From Aptenodytes patagonicus (lineage: Eukaryota; Chordata; Aves; Sphenisciformes; Spheniscidae): 64,000 nt of DNA. The first letter of the stretch is position 1. Every line of letters starts with the position of its first letter. This document shows positions 13,220 to 25,391 of the stretch, piece by piece. The position numbers were made by a program, and so were the translations under genes. Where the stretch lies: contig NC_134982.1 of assembly GCF_965638725.1 (NCBI RefSeq), forward strand, positions 40,228,799 to 40,292,798, written 5' to 3'. The notes under the pieces were generated by a model that was given only the letters and a program-made list of their open reading frames with translations, searched no databases and was not told where the DNA came from.

Positions 13220-16200
13220 AAGATCTGAAAATCTGAGTAAAACAGCACACTAAAAAGGCTATATGAGCATCACGAAGCTGAAAAACAGGCAAAACAACTG
13301 ACTGACTCAGAGATTTTATTGCTGTGATTACCAAGACGTGGTTCGATCTACTCAGAGCTTTGTCCAGGGATAGGTCCCAGACCAGGTGTCTGGGGACTCT
13401 CATTCCTGTTACAGGTATGTGATTGTAAGGAGTGAAATCATCAAACTGCCAGAAGGGAACTCGGAAGTAAGCATACAGTAGGTATCTCTGACACCTGACC
13501 TGCCTTCTGGGGGCAATTCTTTTACACAGTGCCACTGTCAAAAGAATCACAGAAGAACTGCTTGAACTCTTTAGTACTGTTTATATCCCAAAAGACAGTA
13601 GCAGATCACAAACAGATTTCCAAGTATCTACGTTAAACGAGTTTTATCAAATTGGAAGAAATTGAGGTCATTCAAATGACCTTTTATCATCCTCAGACAT
13701 ACAGACTAGTGTAGCAAATGAATCAGTCCCTCAGAGGAATGCTACAAAAGTATTTGCAGGCAGATCCCCAGCACATGGATAGGTTGTTGCTTTATCTTTT
13801 ATTAGCATTTTCTAAATCCTCCAGACTTCTCTGAGATTTCCTCCACTTGCATAGACACAATAGCTTCATGACACATTAGGTATGACTAAGAAAACTCAAG
13901 AGGACCAAACTTTAGATTCTTCCATTATCATGGATTGATCGTAAAGAGGAGGGGAAAGCCTGCAGATGTTTCTCACCTCACCACAGATAATTTAGATATG
14001 AGGTAAATTAGGTGATTCAGAGAAGAAATGAGGCTGGCAACACATGGGGCAAAGTAGCATGGTTACTGTTACCTTTTACAAAATGGTAAGTAACATTTAT
14101 AGTGGCAGGCAAGTTGGGTGAGCAAGTGGTGATACTGACCTGTCAGATAAATGGAAAAATCTCTTTCATGTACAGTTGTTAAAAGTACTGTTGAAAGAAA
14201 AGATTGGAAGCTAGCATTGCCTATAATCCCTCAGTCAAACTCAGAAGAGGAAGTGTCCACCAGATTAAAACATGTGCACAATGCAGCAGACTTAAAGAAG
14301 GGTGCAACTGGTATCTGAACTTCACTCAAATATCTTACTCTGGACATTTTTGCTAAGTGAGGAAGGGCTGGTATTACCCATCATGTTACTGATGCTGAAT
14401 AGCATGTGCTTTCTGAAAAGTTGCAGAACAGCTGAACCCCAAAGTGGAGCAACAGATAAAAGCAAGGTTGATACTGGAAATCACTGAGCCAGGTAATACT
14501 CTGTGGGGTAGCCATAGGTGTCATCCCAAAATGGAATGAGGAAATTTGGCTCAAGATTCTAGGAAATTCAGGTCACTTCAGATTGTGCTATCTGAAGTCC
14601 TGAGGATGTGTGTCCCAAACACTTATTAAATGACACAAAATATCATTTTGTATTGCTGGGTTTCACAAAAGAGCTGTTGGGGGCATCTGTGCTCAAATCC
14701 AGTTGCTTCAGGGATCTGCTGCTCATGTCCAAAACAGGCAGCATGCTTGGGTGATGGTATTCCTCTAGAAGGTGACTGAAAGAGTTGCTTGAGTTATTCA
14801 GAAGTTTCTACACAATAAGACATAAAAAACTATCTCAACTACTAACCTCCAGGTGCGTGCTAGCTTGCTTGAGGATGATGTCCCTAGGGTATCTGGTGAG
14901 GGAACGGAAAAGTTGATCTGAATTTTTCCAAGAATGTAAAACCTTTAATTCTTTTACAGAGAAAAGAGGTGATCGAGAAAAAATAAAAAAGACAAAGAAA
15001 ACTCCTAAAGCATACTTAAATTGCCTTTTATGCCTTAAAGAAGGTTCTTAGCTTGGAACCAGCTTTAGCTTTAAGAAAATTACTACAGTGGAAATACACA
15101 CCAGAGTAGGGCTGCAAGCTGTACTAATCTAGAAGAAAGGGGAAAAACATACCCTGTTAAAAAGTAGCAGAAAAGTGGACCTGCAAGAGCAGTAATATAT
15201 CACCATAGAAAAAGGCCATCTCATAGTCAAATGGTCACTGGAAACAGCAGAGTTTTGCCCCTGAGGGTTTATTTTTACAATAATATGAAAAGGTTCCACT
15301 GAACTGCTAAAATACAATCAGGTGTATGAATGCCACTTATCAAGTATGACTAGGAGATGTTTGGTCTTGCAGCCTTACACACCAGGAAGTGGGGTATAGA
15401 ATTTTTGGGGGCATTTTTGTTTGTTTCTTTTTTTTTCCCCACCAAAGACACTCTCCCTTTTCTCATTCACGTCGATTTCCTTTATGGCCCATCAGCCAAA
15501 TTCTACCACCAAATCTGATTGCTTGAGTTGCAACAGGTTCTCTAGCATTTGTGGACAAGCACTGTATAAATTGAGCTTGTAATGCTGACTTTGCAGTGAT
15601 ATTACTTTTTTCTGCTACAAACCAATATATAATTTAGTGAAAACAGAGTAAAAGTGTGCATTCACACTTGCACAAAAAAGAAAAAAGAAGAGGGAAAAAA
15701 ACCCCCAACACAACGTATTTGCCACCCTCGGTTGCTGTGTGCCAAAAGGTATCAGGGATGACTGACTCCTCCATTTGAATACGGCAAGAACTGGTAAGAA
15801 CACGGAAAACAGCAGAGAATATTTTACAGATTCTCCCTCAGAGGAGGTAATTGATTTTAGGGAGAGATTACAGCCTGAGCAAAATCACAATTCCCTGTTC
15901 TGTAACTGTATTCTCTTCATTCCTCCTTCCTAGGTGCGTAACTTTGCATCTGGCTTTCTTAAAAACCACTTCATTTGAATAGATCCTCATAAATAATAAA
16001 CTGCATTATTATTTACTGTTTCGCAAGTCTGTTATTACATCCACAGATGTCACCAATGGTGATTGTAAAATTTTATATAATTGCTAAGTGTTACATAGCA
16101 TGTTACAGCATTTAACAGATCTTTGCCAAAACAGACCTTTTTCTGAAATGTGAGATAGTTAGTAGACATACCTTGCATTGTAACTGTATTTGAATGAGAA

Positions 16201-19200
16201 TATCATGTAGCATTAAGTTATATGTTGTATGAAAATAGATATGCTGTTTCTGAAATCTGGTAATCTTCACAAATAGCACCACCAGGTTTGATGAGACACT
16301 CAGGCTAATGCTCCGTGGGTTCTGCGCTGCTAGCCTTTACTGTTAAACTCCATCGTATCAAATTTCTGCAGGCTTACTGCAGCTGTGCGGCTTTTGCTTC
16401 CCGTGTATGGACACAACATTACTTTTCTTCCGTCTGCCTGGAATTTTCTAGTGTTCAGGGTTATGTTCCAGCTTTACTCATCCTTAGCAATGTTAATAGC
16501 CTTTCATACTAAGGAACTGGAAAATATTTCATCGTGATCTATATTAACGGATGATCATATTAATGAATTTTGATATTCATATTATCGTTCTTCCTTTATT
16601 AACTCTCTTGGTTTTCCTGCATCTTGTGCTGTGCTTACTCTAAGACGGCCAACCTTGATCTGGGTCCCTAGAACAATTCATATTGGCCATGGTCTACTCT
16701 CCTTCTCGAAAGGCCTCTGGATGAGAATACAAATATTGACATGACCTCAAGTACAGCAGATGGGAATGTTTTTTCTAGACCTGTGGTGGAGCACAGCTGT
16801 ATATTATTACATCATGTGAAGGGGATGTCTGTGTGCATGGTCCTGATGGTGGGTAAGCAGAAGAGCATATGTAGAACCTGTATGGCCTGCCCTTACCAGA
16901 TTTTTGATGCTTGGAAAAAAATCAGCTAAACCCTTCTTTTCACTTAGTCCTATTACAAACTCTATTTATCTACTCTAGTGCAGAATTGAACATGGTAACT
17001 GTCTGCTGCATTAGGACTATATCAAATGGTTGCATTTGCAACAGCCAATAAAATTAAGGTAAATGAGAACGCAGTGACTTGTCTTGCCTACAAATTATAT
17101 CTGTTCTGCCTTTAAAAGTGAGAATTAAGTCATCTTTCCAAGTAATTGGTAGAAGTCCAGGAAATTAAATTAGCAGGAAAAATGCTTTTAAGGAGAGAGA
17201 TACAGCATATCTTGGAAGTGCAGGGGAGCAGGAAATGACTAACCACAAACCTAAGCAAGTCTTGGCTCTTCCCTCTCCTTTCTCTTTCCTTCTTCATCCC
17301 CCAGGCTAAACAGAAAGGTATTTATATATAACATTATATACTTTAAGAAAAAATAAAGAAGGAATCATGAATGAAACTAGAGCTTAAGTCTACCAGCTAA
17401 AAACTAGTGCAAATACGCTGCAGGAATGAGAATTTTACCGTAGAATTCACACTTTAATACTTAAACAGGGAAACCTTCCTGAAGCCAGAGTTGTCTGCCT
17501 GTATATCCATGCATCCTTTCTCTTAAAAAGATCTTATTTTATGCTGATTCAGGTAACTTTCCTTCAGATGATCCCTCATACTCCCAGACTGGCCTAATCC
17601 CAGCTGCTGGATGTAGTTCCATGACAGCCTATTTCGAGAGTCCTCCTCACTGCGAAACAGTTGAAAATAGCTGCTTCAGAAGAGTAATAGAAATGATTGA
17701 CTTCCCACGTCTAGACTTTTGTTGTCTTGTGATTGTTACTACACTTAGTTACACATCCTGCTCTGCATCCACTGCAAGTTTAGTTCACAGGAATACTGCT
17801 CAACTAGGCAAAAGAAATATTTGCCTGCCTAGTGAAAGTAAACTACAGAAGGATTGGTTAACAGATTTTTGCAAAGTGCCAGGATTTTTTTATCAAAATC
17901 AACAAGTTGTGCTGCAATCACAGGGTAAGCAGTCATGTAAACTGAGATGATTATGTTTAATAAACTGCTCAATACAGGAAAATTTTCCATGTGTTTTTAG
18001 CAGGAGAAGCAATCAGAATGTTCTTCTACAAATCAGACTTTGTTCCCTAGTACGTAAATATAACTCTCATTTTTACAGAAGAGAGTTATGAAAAATTCAA
18101 GTCAAGAAATTCACTCGTTTATAGTGAGCAAGTAATATTTTTGTGCTATCTTATGCTGCATCCGTTAACCAGAAATCTAGAGACTGGGCACAGTTCTTTA
18201 GCTTCAATTTACTTGACTGCAAGTGCAGCTGCATTTTGCAAAGTCTGTCTGCGTAGTCACCTTGTGCAGACAGTAAGTTTGTTTGTACAGCATAATGATT
18301 AGGATCTGGTCAACACAGAAAACAGAATTGCATAGAGGATGTAACAAGGTCTGCAGACTTTATACTTCTGATACGGAAAGCAAAATAATTCAGCTTTGCT
18401 CTTTAAACACAAATGGGAGAACCACTTAGCTCATAAGCAAAGTCCACTTGATAAGGTAATGGAAGTGATGCACTTGGGTCCACCAAGCCACGTGTGTGAT
18501 CAATTTTCAGAGCACAGTATGCAGGAAATCACTACTTTATATAACTTTATTTAAAATAAAATCAAAATGATTGACTAAATAATAAAGCCCTGATATATAA
18601 GAGCAAAAACCAGTAGTACACTAACATACCAGAGTCTGGGTCAAATTGTCTTTTAACACAAGTGGGAAGTACTTTAGAATGAATCAATGCTTAGCAGCTC
18701 TTCATTACTTTGTAAAAAGCAGAATTTTTCAACTTGTGTCTTAATACTTGAAGTATTAAGCAGATTTTTTTCAGCTTACGTGTCCAAGCATTAAGTTACA
18801 GGTATGTAAAAACACCAAGCGTGAAAAATATCTTTGACTACTTTCACGTGAGACTGAAATTCCCCCTTCTGAATTTAAGGCCAAAGCAAATGCTTCCTGG
18901 AAGCCAGAAACTGAGTTTTGACAAATGACCATTTAATTTTAAGAAAGCCCTATATGCGCGCACTTTAATTATACAATCAGGTAACAGTAATTTCAGGCTG
19001 CCTGTATGGATTTACATAAAAATAATGCTATTATGTTGGTGTGCAGGTACTTAAATACCTGGTGTTTCTACCGTGTAGGCAAAGAGAAGCCATACTGCGC
19101 TAAGTCTTATCTTTTCACATCTGAGAAGACACGTTTTCACTAACCCATAGGTCAACAAAAATATTAGATTTATAAAGCCCATGTGCTAGGTTTAGCTTTT

Positions 19201-21718
19201 AATTTAATTTTTTCCTTTTCTTTAACTTTCAAGATACTTTTAACTGTTGAAGGAAATCCAGTCACTGAGGTAAGTAGAGGGCTACAGTGCACTTCAGTTG
19301 GTCATCCAGTTTGAACAACTGGAAAACTAAGACTAGCACAAGAATATCAAATCTCTTTTAAACTTTTTAAGTACTAGACTGAAATGCAAAGAGTAACAGT
19401 ACATAGGCTGCAGGCAACTGGTGTCACTAGTAAAAGTGCAAAGCCAGAGCTCAGCTAATTAACAGCTAACAGCCCTTAAAACAGCAACGTAACACTAAAC
19501 TGGAGTTTCCCTAAAATAATGAGAGTGAAACTGGAATCTTTAAGTGGTAAGAAAACTGATGAAGCTGTGTCTGGTGTAGCCCGGCTTTGGGTAAAACTCA
19601 ATGGAAATGATTCCTTGTTAAATATAAGCATCACCAGACCCTTTCAACCTGTTTTCTCCTGTGTAGTAATGGCTTTCCATTTCAAACTCATTTAACTTGA
19701 ACGACCTTGTCACACCTACTGCAGTAACTCAAGCATTTTCAGCACTAGTTGGAAGAAGCATACATGAACTGTTCATCTTCAGAGATCTTCCTACTGATGA
19801 GAAACTATTTGCAGTGGTTCAGCCTCTGCAGTGGTTCCTGCTTTTGAATTATTCTTGTCTGACTAGAGAGCACTCTATAGTCTTTTAGCAGGACAAAATT
19901 TGGAAGCATTTTGATTACTCCATGACTTTCCACTGCTGTAACTCCATGTGGAAACTATTTTTTAGAAAAGTACTTACAGCATTATAACTGAATTGGACAC
20001 CTTCTCTGATTAGATGGAGTTATTAAAACCAAAGTAAATGCTAGCTCAGGGCTTTAATCAATCTGTGTAAGTTTCTCTCAAGTACAATGCTGCTACTCAA
20101 CCTGCCTCTCACACAACTTTTTCATTAACAAAATATTTACTGCTCCTGCTTTCACCATAACTGCATGTAGTCCAGACACATTTTTTGTTTCTTTGTTCCT
20201 CTTCTCTTTTAAACTCATAGCTAGGCAGTAGCATGTCAGATCTCTGGGGGACTTTCTAGCAAAATAGCTTAAACAGAAATCTTCGGGAAAAGCATAAATT
20301 AGCTTTTGCAGAGAAGTAAAAATTGATAGACTGAGAAGGAAATGTACTACTCTCATGAATTTCAGATTATGTGAAATGTGCCATAACTTTACCTACATTA
20401 GGGAAATTGTATGAGAAGATGAAATTAAAACCTTCAATTAAAAAAGCCTGAGGTAAATTACCAACACTCTGGAACCACTTGTGTAGTTGTCTGCTGAACA
20501 GGAAAGACACATTAAAATTGGATGTAAATTTTGAGGATTTAATTCTAATTTTATGTTGTACATCTCCGAAGAGGCTTAAGGATTAACTTCAGTATGTCCT
20601 TGTAAATATGAAGTCAATTGGAAGTGTGACTGCAGTAAAGCTGTGAGCAAAAATATATATTAAGTAACACAAATCAAGACAAAAATAGGTTTGTGCTGAG
20701 CTTAAAGACAAAGGTCCTCCATTTCCCATGTATCTTCACTGGTTTCCAGAGACTTGCTTCAGACCTTCAAATCAAAAATATGGTTGCAATAAACTTTTAA
20801 ATGTCCAATTTGCTTGTGGTACTTTATGTCTTCACATAGTATTTTACGTTAAATCTCACTAAAGTCCTTTAAGAGTCAAGTCTTTGGAGAGAAGGGGAAG
20901 AACAAATACGGGTTTTCATGCTAAGAAATAGCATATATTCCAAATAATCCATAAGAAAAAGCTCCCAAGTGATGGTGGAGAAGAGATACAGATCCTCTGA
21001 TGTGTGTTTCAGGATTTCGGTGAAAGCTCTAACTGCCAAGGGAACAGAGTAAGTTATGGACCCCTTCCTGGCTGCATAAACTTAATGCATGTGGAACAGC
21101 TGAGCACCAGTACACTGGCAAGATCACTACTGTTCTACATGCACTAAAAAACCCTCATCTAAATTACGGTTATCTTTGCAACAGGCTCCCTCAGCCTCTG
21201 ACCTCAGGAATTGCTCACAACCACAGGAAACTGCACCTGCTTCTGTAACTGAGAGGGTGAACACCGGCCGGACCACACTAATTTTTCCAGTGACATTGCT
21301 CACGGGTCAGTTGAAGATTGTCTCACAGAAATATCGCTTCCAGCAGAGTTCTCTGGTGTGCTACAGACCTGCTCTACAGAGCCCACAGGAAGGCCGCCAA
21401 GCTTGGTAGAAGGATAAAGTGGTGATGCAGCTTTCTAGGAGAGGCTGCAGACTGGACACATCATCTTCAGCATCAATTATCAGCTGTGAAACAGCAGGCA
21501 TCAGATAAATGGGTACCTGGTAGTTTTTTTCTTGCCACAGGCAAGCACTACCACCAGTCCAAATTCTGCCCCAGAACTTGTGATGTAAAGTTACATTTTT
21601 CTGAACTGCTTTTGTAATGTTGTCTTATTTTTAGCTTCTCCGCTTTTTTATTGTGTAGCTTTAAAAAAAACGTAGCTGTCGCCTTTTCATGTTTAGCAAA
21701 TGAGGATACTGATTTTGT

Positions 21719-21747
21719 ATCAAATTAATTTGATATCAAATTAATTT
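21719..21747. repeat. AT-rich palindrome plus direct repeat
   Basis: ATCAAATTAATTTGAT is a perfect 16-bp palindrome. It is followed directly by ATCAAATTAATTT, which repeats its left part. The sequence can form a cruciform and contains TAAT homeodomain-type cores, but nothing around it indicates a regulatory role. Confidence 0.5.
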
Positions 21748-23954
21748 CTTTTGAAGAATCCCATTTCAAGTTCTTCAAAACCATTTCTGCTTGTTTCTGT
21801 CTCCTGATATGATCAAAGTACAGTATGACTAACATTGTCCTGAAACACTTTTTGTAACTTCAGCTTACGTCTGTCTCAAGAAGCAGCAGATTACTGGCCC
21901 GTTACTTTTTACTCTGCTGTGTTCTATTTCAATGGCTTCATTAGAAGGTGGCAACGGCTGAAAACAAATCTTTAATTAAGTGATGTATGCTGCATGCTCA
22001 AACACCTGACTTTGTAGCACGTATGTGAAATGATCACAAGGTCAGGCTAACTTACTTTCAGCAATCTTTGGTCCACAAGAAACACGATGCTGTCTTCAGA
22101 AATTAGGATTCAGGGGGCAGGGAGGGTTCTAAGCTGGAGAGTGTGTTAGAAAATGGGCCACTGAGTTTAAACATTTAATGTGACCTTAACTGTTTTAAAC
22201 ATGTTTCAGGTGATGGGACATGCAAGAGCTGAATTCAGTAAGGTGGGTTTTGTCTTAGTAGAACAACGTAATAACTTGAAGATTATCCACATGGACTGTC
22301 TAAGAACTATACTAAAGATAGTTCAAGAAATGTCCCATTTTCTTTTCTAGAAAACAGGTATTAAGCATTTGATTTTTGAGGAAGCAGACAGAAAATTTAC
22401 TGGTTTAGTCTGAAAAAGCCTCAAATAAATCAGAACAATTTCTATCCCCTAACACCACAGCACTTCTAACTGGAACATAGCTTACTTTCAATGGAAAGGC
22501 GCACACGTAATTCAACCAGAAGCACACAAGACAGAATATACTTCAATATACAGTTACGAGACACCATGAGCTTGACAACTTTCATTTTGGTGCTCTTCTT
22601 AAAAAACTATGTTTCTTATTGTTACAAACCTGAATGCAGTTGTCCTTGGAAAGAGTCTTAAATTTATCCAAGAGCCTGTAGTGACACACACATTGGAGAA
22701 AAGTAAGGGGAGTAAGTACATCTGCATAACTAGTAAGATATTATATCATCTTACTCCAGCTGTAATTCCTTCTAGCTGTAAGACTTTTGCTTTTTTTTTT
22801 TTTTTTAAAATCAAAACTTAACTGCTAGAGTTAGGCAGAAAGTAATTTATTGCCTGAAAGTTTTCACAGTGATTTCTATTTCACAAGATGAGTAGACAGT
22901 TGCATGAGGAAAAACAAAGTTGTGGAAAAAAAAAAAGCAGTAATTTTGGTCCTGGAAACAAATTACTGCACTAGCTAGCTGCCTTATGATGTACATGTGC
23001 GTCCTTCAGGACACTCCAGTAAAGACTTCACAGGCAACCTTTGGGCCCAACTTGTGCTTCTGTCACCATTCTTCCCTTGCAGCACCCAGATCTGTCTGCA
23101 GAAAAACACAGGGTCTTCCGGCAGCAGCTAATTCCACAGACGTGAGCATAACATTAAATTTTTAAATCAAATGCTGCAATTAACTTGTAGAATGTTGAAC
23201 CCATGGCAGCAAAAGACATCACATTAAGAGTTATTTATGAATACAAACTCTGCCTCCAAAGCTTGACAGAGAAAGCGGTGACTTGGGAAGAGCCATTCTC
23301 TCTATGTCCTGTGACACTGAAGAATTTTAACTTTGCGAGCTTCATTTATGCAGGAAGAAGAGTCATGTAACAGATACGTGAACCTTCTTGTTTCTCTAGC
23401 GTCTTATTACAGGTCCTTTTTGCTTGCACTGTGAAACTGCATCATGTTAATCAACAGCATGCAGCCTAACATGTGGCTTGACTGTGGTAAAATTCTGAGC
23501 TAGTAAAAACAGCTGGCTGATAAAATGTGAAGCAGGACAGTCTCTGTCTATTTGAGCCATGTTAAACAATTGTTCCAATGAAAGCTAGAGAGAAAAACTT
23601 GGTGGCTTTGGTTTTTATTTCTTCCCCTCTAGGATCTTCAAGTTCACACAAAATAAAACATCACTGTTCAGTTGACCACAGCATTTCATAGGGCTAAAAC
23701 ATTTGTTCTATGGTTTTAACACTTGAACAGTTTAGAATTATATCTGCAGATGACTATTTGTGCAATGCCTCCATCTTACACAGTTCTGGTCAATCAAACG
23801 CTGCCTTCTTTGGTAAGTGCTCATTTAACAAGCTTTACCTGTACCTAGCTCTTTCCAAGATAATAAAACCACAAAAACCTAGTTCAATATATTTTTAGAA
23901 GTGGGATGTTGGAGTGCTCTAGACTTCTTTTAATCTCTAAAATACTTAGTGTGA

Positions 23955-24046
23955 TTTTCATTTATCCCCAGTCTTTCGCAAGAGCTTTTCATTTATCCCC
24001 AATCTTTCACAAGAGCTTTTCATTTATCCCCAATCTTTCACAAGAG

Positions 24047-24047
<1 letters not shown>
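23955..24047. repeat. 31-bp tandem repeat, three copies
   Basis: Three head-to-tail 31-bp units each start TTTTCATTTATCCCC and end CAAGAGC (the first unit has CGCAAGAGC). Copies 2 and 3 are identical; copy 1 differs at two positions (AGTC versus AATC, TCGC versus TCAC). The identical copies indicate recent expansion. The array is followed within five bases by a pure T tract. Confidence 0.9.

Positions 24048-24051
<4 letters not shown>

Positions 24052-24080
<29 letters not shown>
24052..24080. repeat. Pure poly-T tract, about 29 bases
   Basis: An uninterrupted T run follows the 31-bp array. On the minus strand it reads as poly-A, so it could be the tail of an unrecognised minus-strand retroposed fragment, or a simple homopolymer expansion. 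No target-site duplication was identified. Confidence 0.85.
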
Positions 24081-24083
<3 letters not shown>

Positions 24084-24303
24084 TATCACAGACTGCTGTG
24101 TCTGCATCTGTCAAAGTTGCTAATATGGAAGTTAGCAACAAAAACTGAAAATGAGATCACATCTCAAATACTTGTAACATTTTCTTACCATCACAGTAAG
24201 GAAGCATCCCTCAGAAGGGTACAATATTTGGCTGCAGCTATTTAAGCAATCTCAAGGAAGTACTTATTTTTTAACTCTGCAGGGAAGCTTGAAAGTGGCT
24301 CAA

Positions 24304-25332
24304 TTTATTTTTTAGTTCTCTTTAATTCACAGGAAGAAGCAATAAATTTTTAAAATGTTTATTCAGCTTCAGATATCTCTTCTAAAGATACCTGTGGTAT
24401 ATTTGATATACATCTTCCCTCATTCCTTCCAACACACTTAAGCTTTGAGGTAATTTAGCACAAAATATAAGAACACTTTTAAAAAATAAAAGCAAGAGAT
24501 CAGTAAAAAAAAATTTTAGGCAGGATAAATAGAAAAATACTCTGTCTTCCTTTCACTACAAATAGTTTCAGCATAATGCACTTCAAAAAGCAAAATAATC
24601 AAGTCACCGAGTCCAAAATTAAGTGTATTTCTCAAGCAAAACTGACTTAAGCAAGCAAGTCACCTGAGTTTACATTTCAGGGATTGGGCCTGTAGCAATA
24701 GAGAAGACAAAAGCATCCAGGGGCAGATCATCCCACGTCATTCTACCCCTTACTTAGAGGGGTACAGGAAGGAGGGAGGGAGGGAGGACCAATTGAAAAA
24801 AAAAAAAAAAATCAAACCTTGTCTTGCTGGCTCCATGTGGGCAAAAGATGGTCACTCTCTATAGCAGCATCTCCATTCATGCCTGTCAGCCAGTACTGAC
24901 TCTGCCAGTATTATCTTAACTGCACAAAGGAACCTATATCCAGGGATATTTTGGGAAATGTTAGCAATGGTGTCCTGCTGTCCCAAAGCGACCTTTCAGG
25001 TTGAGGAGTGTATTCCAGAGATGCAAGGCACTTGCTGGGAAGGCCTGAGATGAAACCTGTGAGTTTAGAAGATGGTCCTCTGCCCATTGAACGATAAGGG
25101 TATGCCACACTTCCTCTGCGAGATAATTCCAAAGGAACTCTGATTTAAAATGCAGCATGTTCTGGCACACATGAAGATTATTCCTTTGGAAAGCATGATT
25201 TCACTCTCTCATTTATATGCTATATTGGAAGACTGCAATACTCTAAGTAAGATATTTTTACAGTTGTAAAGATATGTTTTGGGAATGACATAAGCAATGC
25301 AAGTTATAGTTCTTTAGGCTGAATGGAAAAAC
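24304..25332 (-). other. OSTF1: Probable OSTF1 3' UTR
   Basis: This follows the OSTF1 stop codon on the minus strand and has no other gene. Minus-strand AATAAA hexamers occur at 24358-24363 and 24304-24309 and are candidate polyadenylation signals. Which is used, and whether the UTR extends further, cannot be decided from sequence alone. The stretch also contains a GGGA-rich run near 24770-24787 and an A tract near 24797-24811. Confidence 0.35.
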
Positions 25333-25391
25333 CTAATCGGAGTCTTCATCGTCGAGGTATTCCTCTGCATTACTTAATGTTCGGACTGTAC
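25333..25391 (-). CDS. OSTF1: OSTF1 coding exon 10 (terminal)
   Basis: The acceptor TTTCCAG precedes the exon. It encodes [18 protein letters not shown] and a TAG stop, the conserved acidic C-terminus of the family. Confidence 0.95.

Larger units (their letters stand above)
1..23954. other. AT-rich non-coding region downstream of OSTF1
   Basis: No recognisable protein gene, tRNA or rRNA was found here on either strand. Open frames are scattered, mostly under 150 codons, and none resembles a family I know. By the conserved gene order the next gene to the left should be PCSK5, but no PCSK5 exon was seen. Local structures (an exon-like segment near 5.65-5.95 kb, a GC-rich palindrome near 9.15 kb, a two-copy 29-bp repeat near 13.2 kb and an AT palindrome near 21.7 kb) are listed separately. 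Unspliced non-coding RNAs could be missed by eye. Confidence 0.6.

Noticed and set aside
13110-13550. 146-codon minus-strand open frame
   Set aside because: It includes the two-copy 29-bp repeat, has no recognisable domain, and its length is expected by chance.
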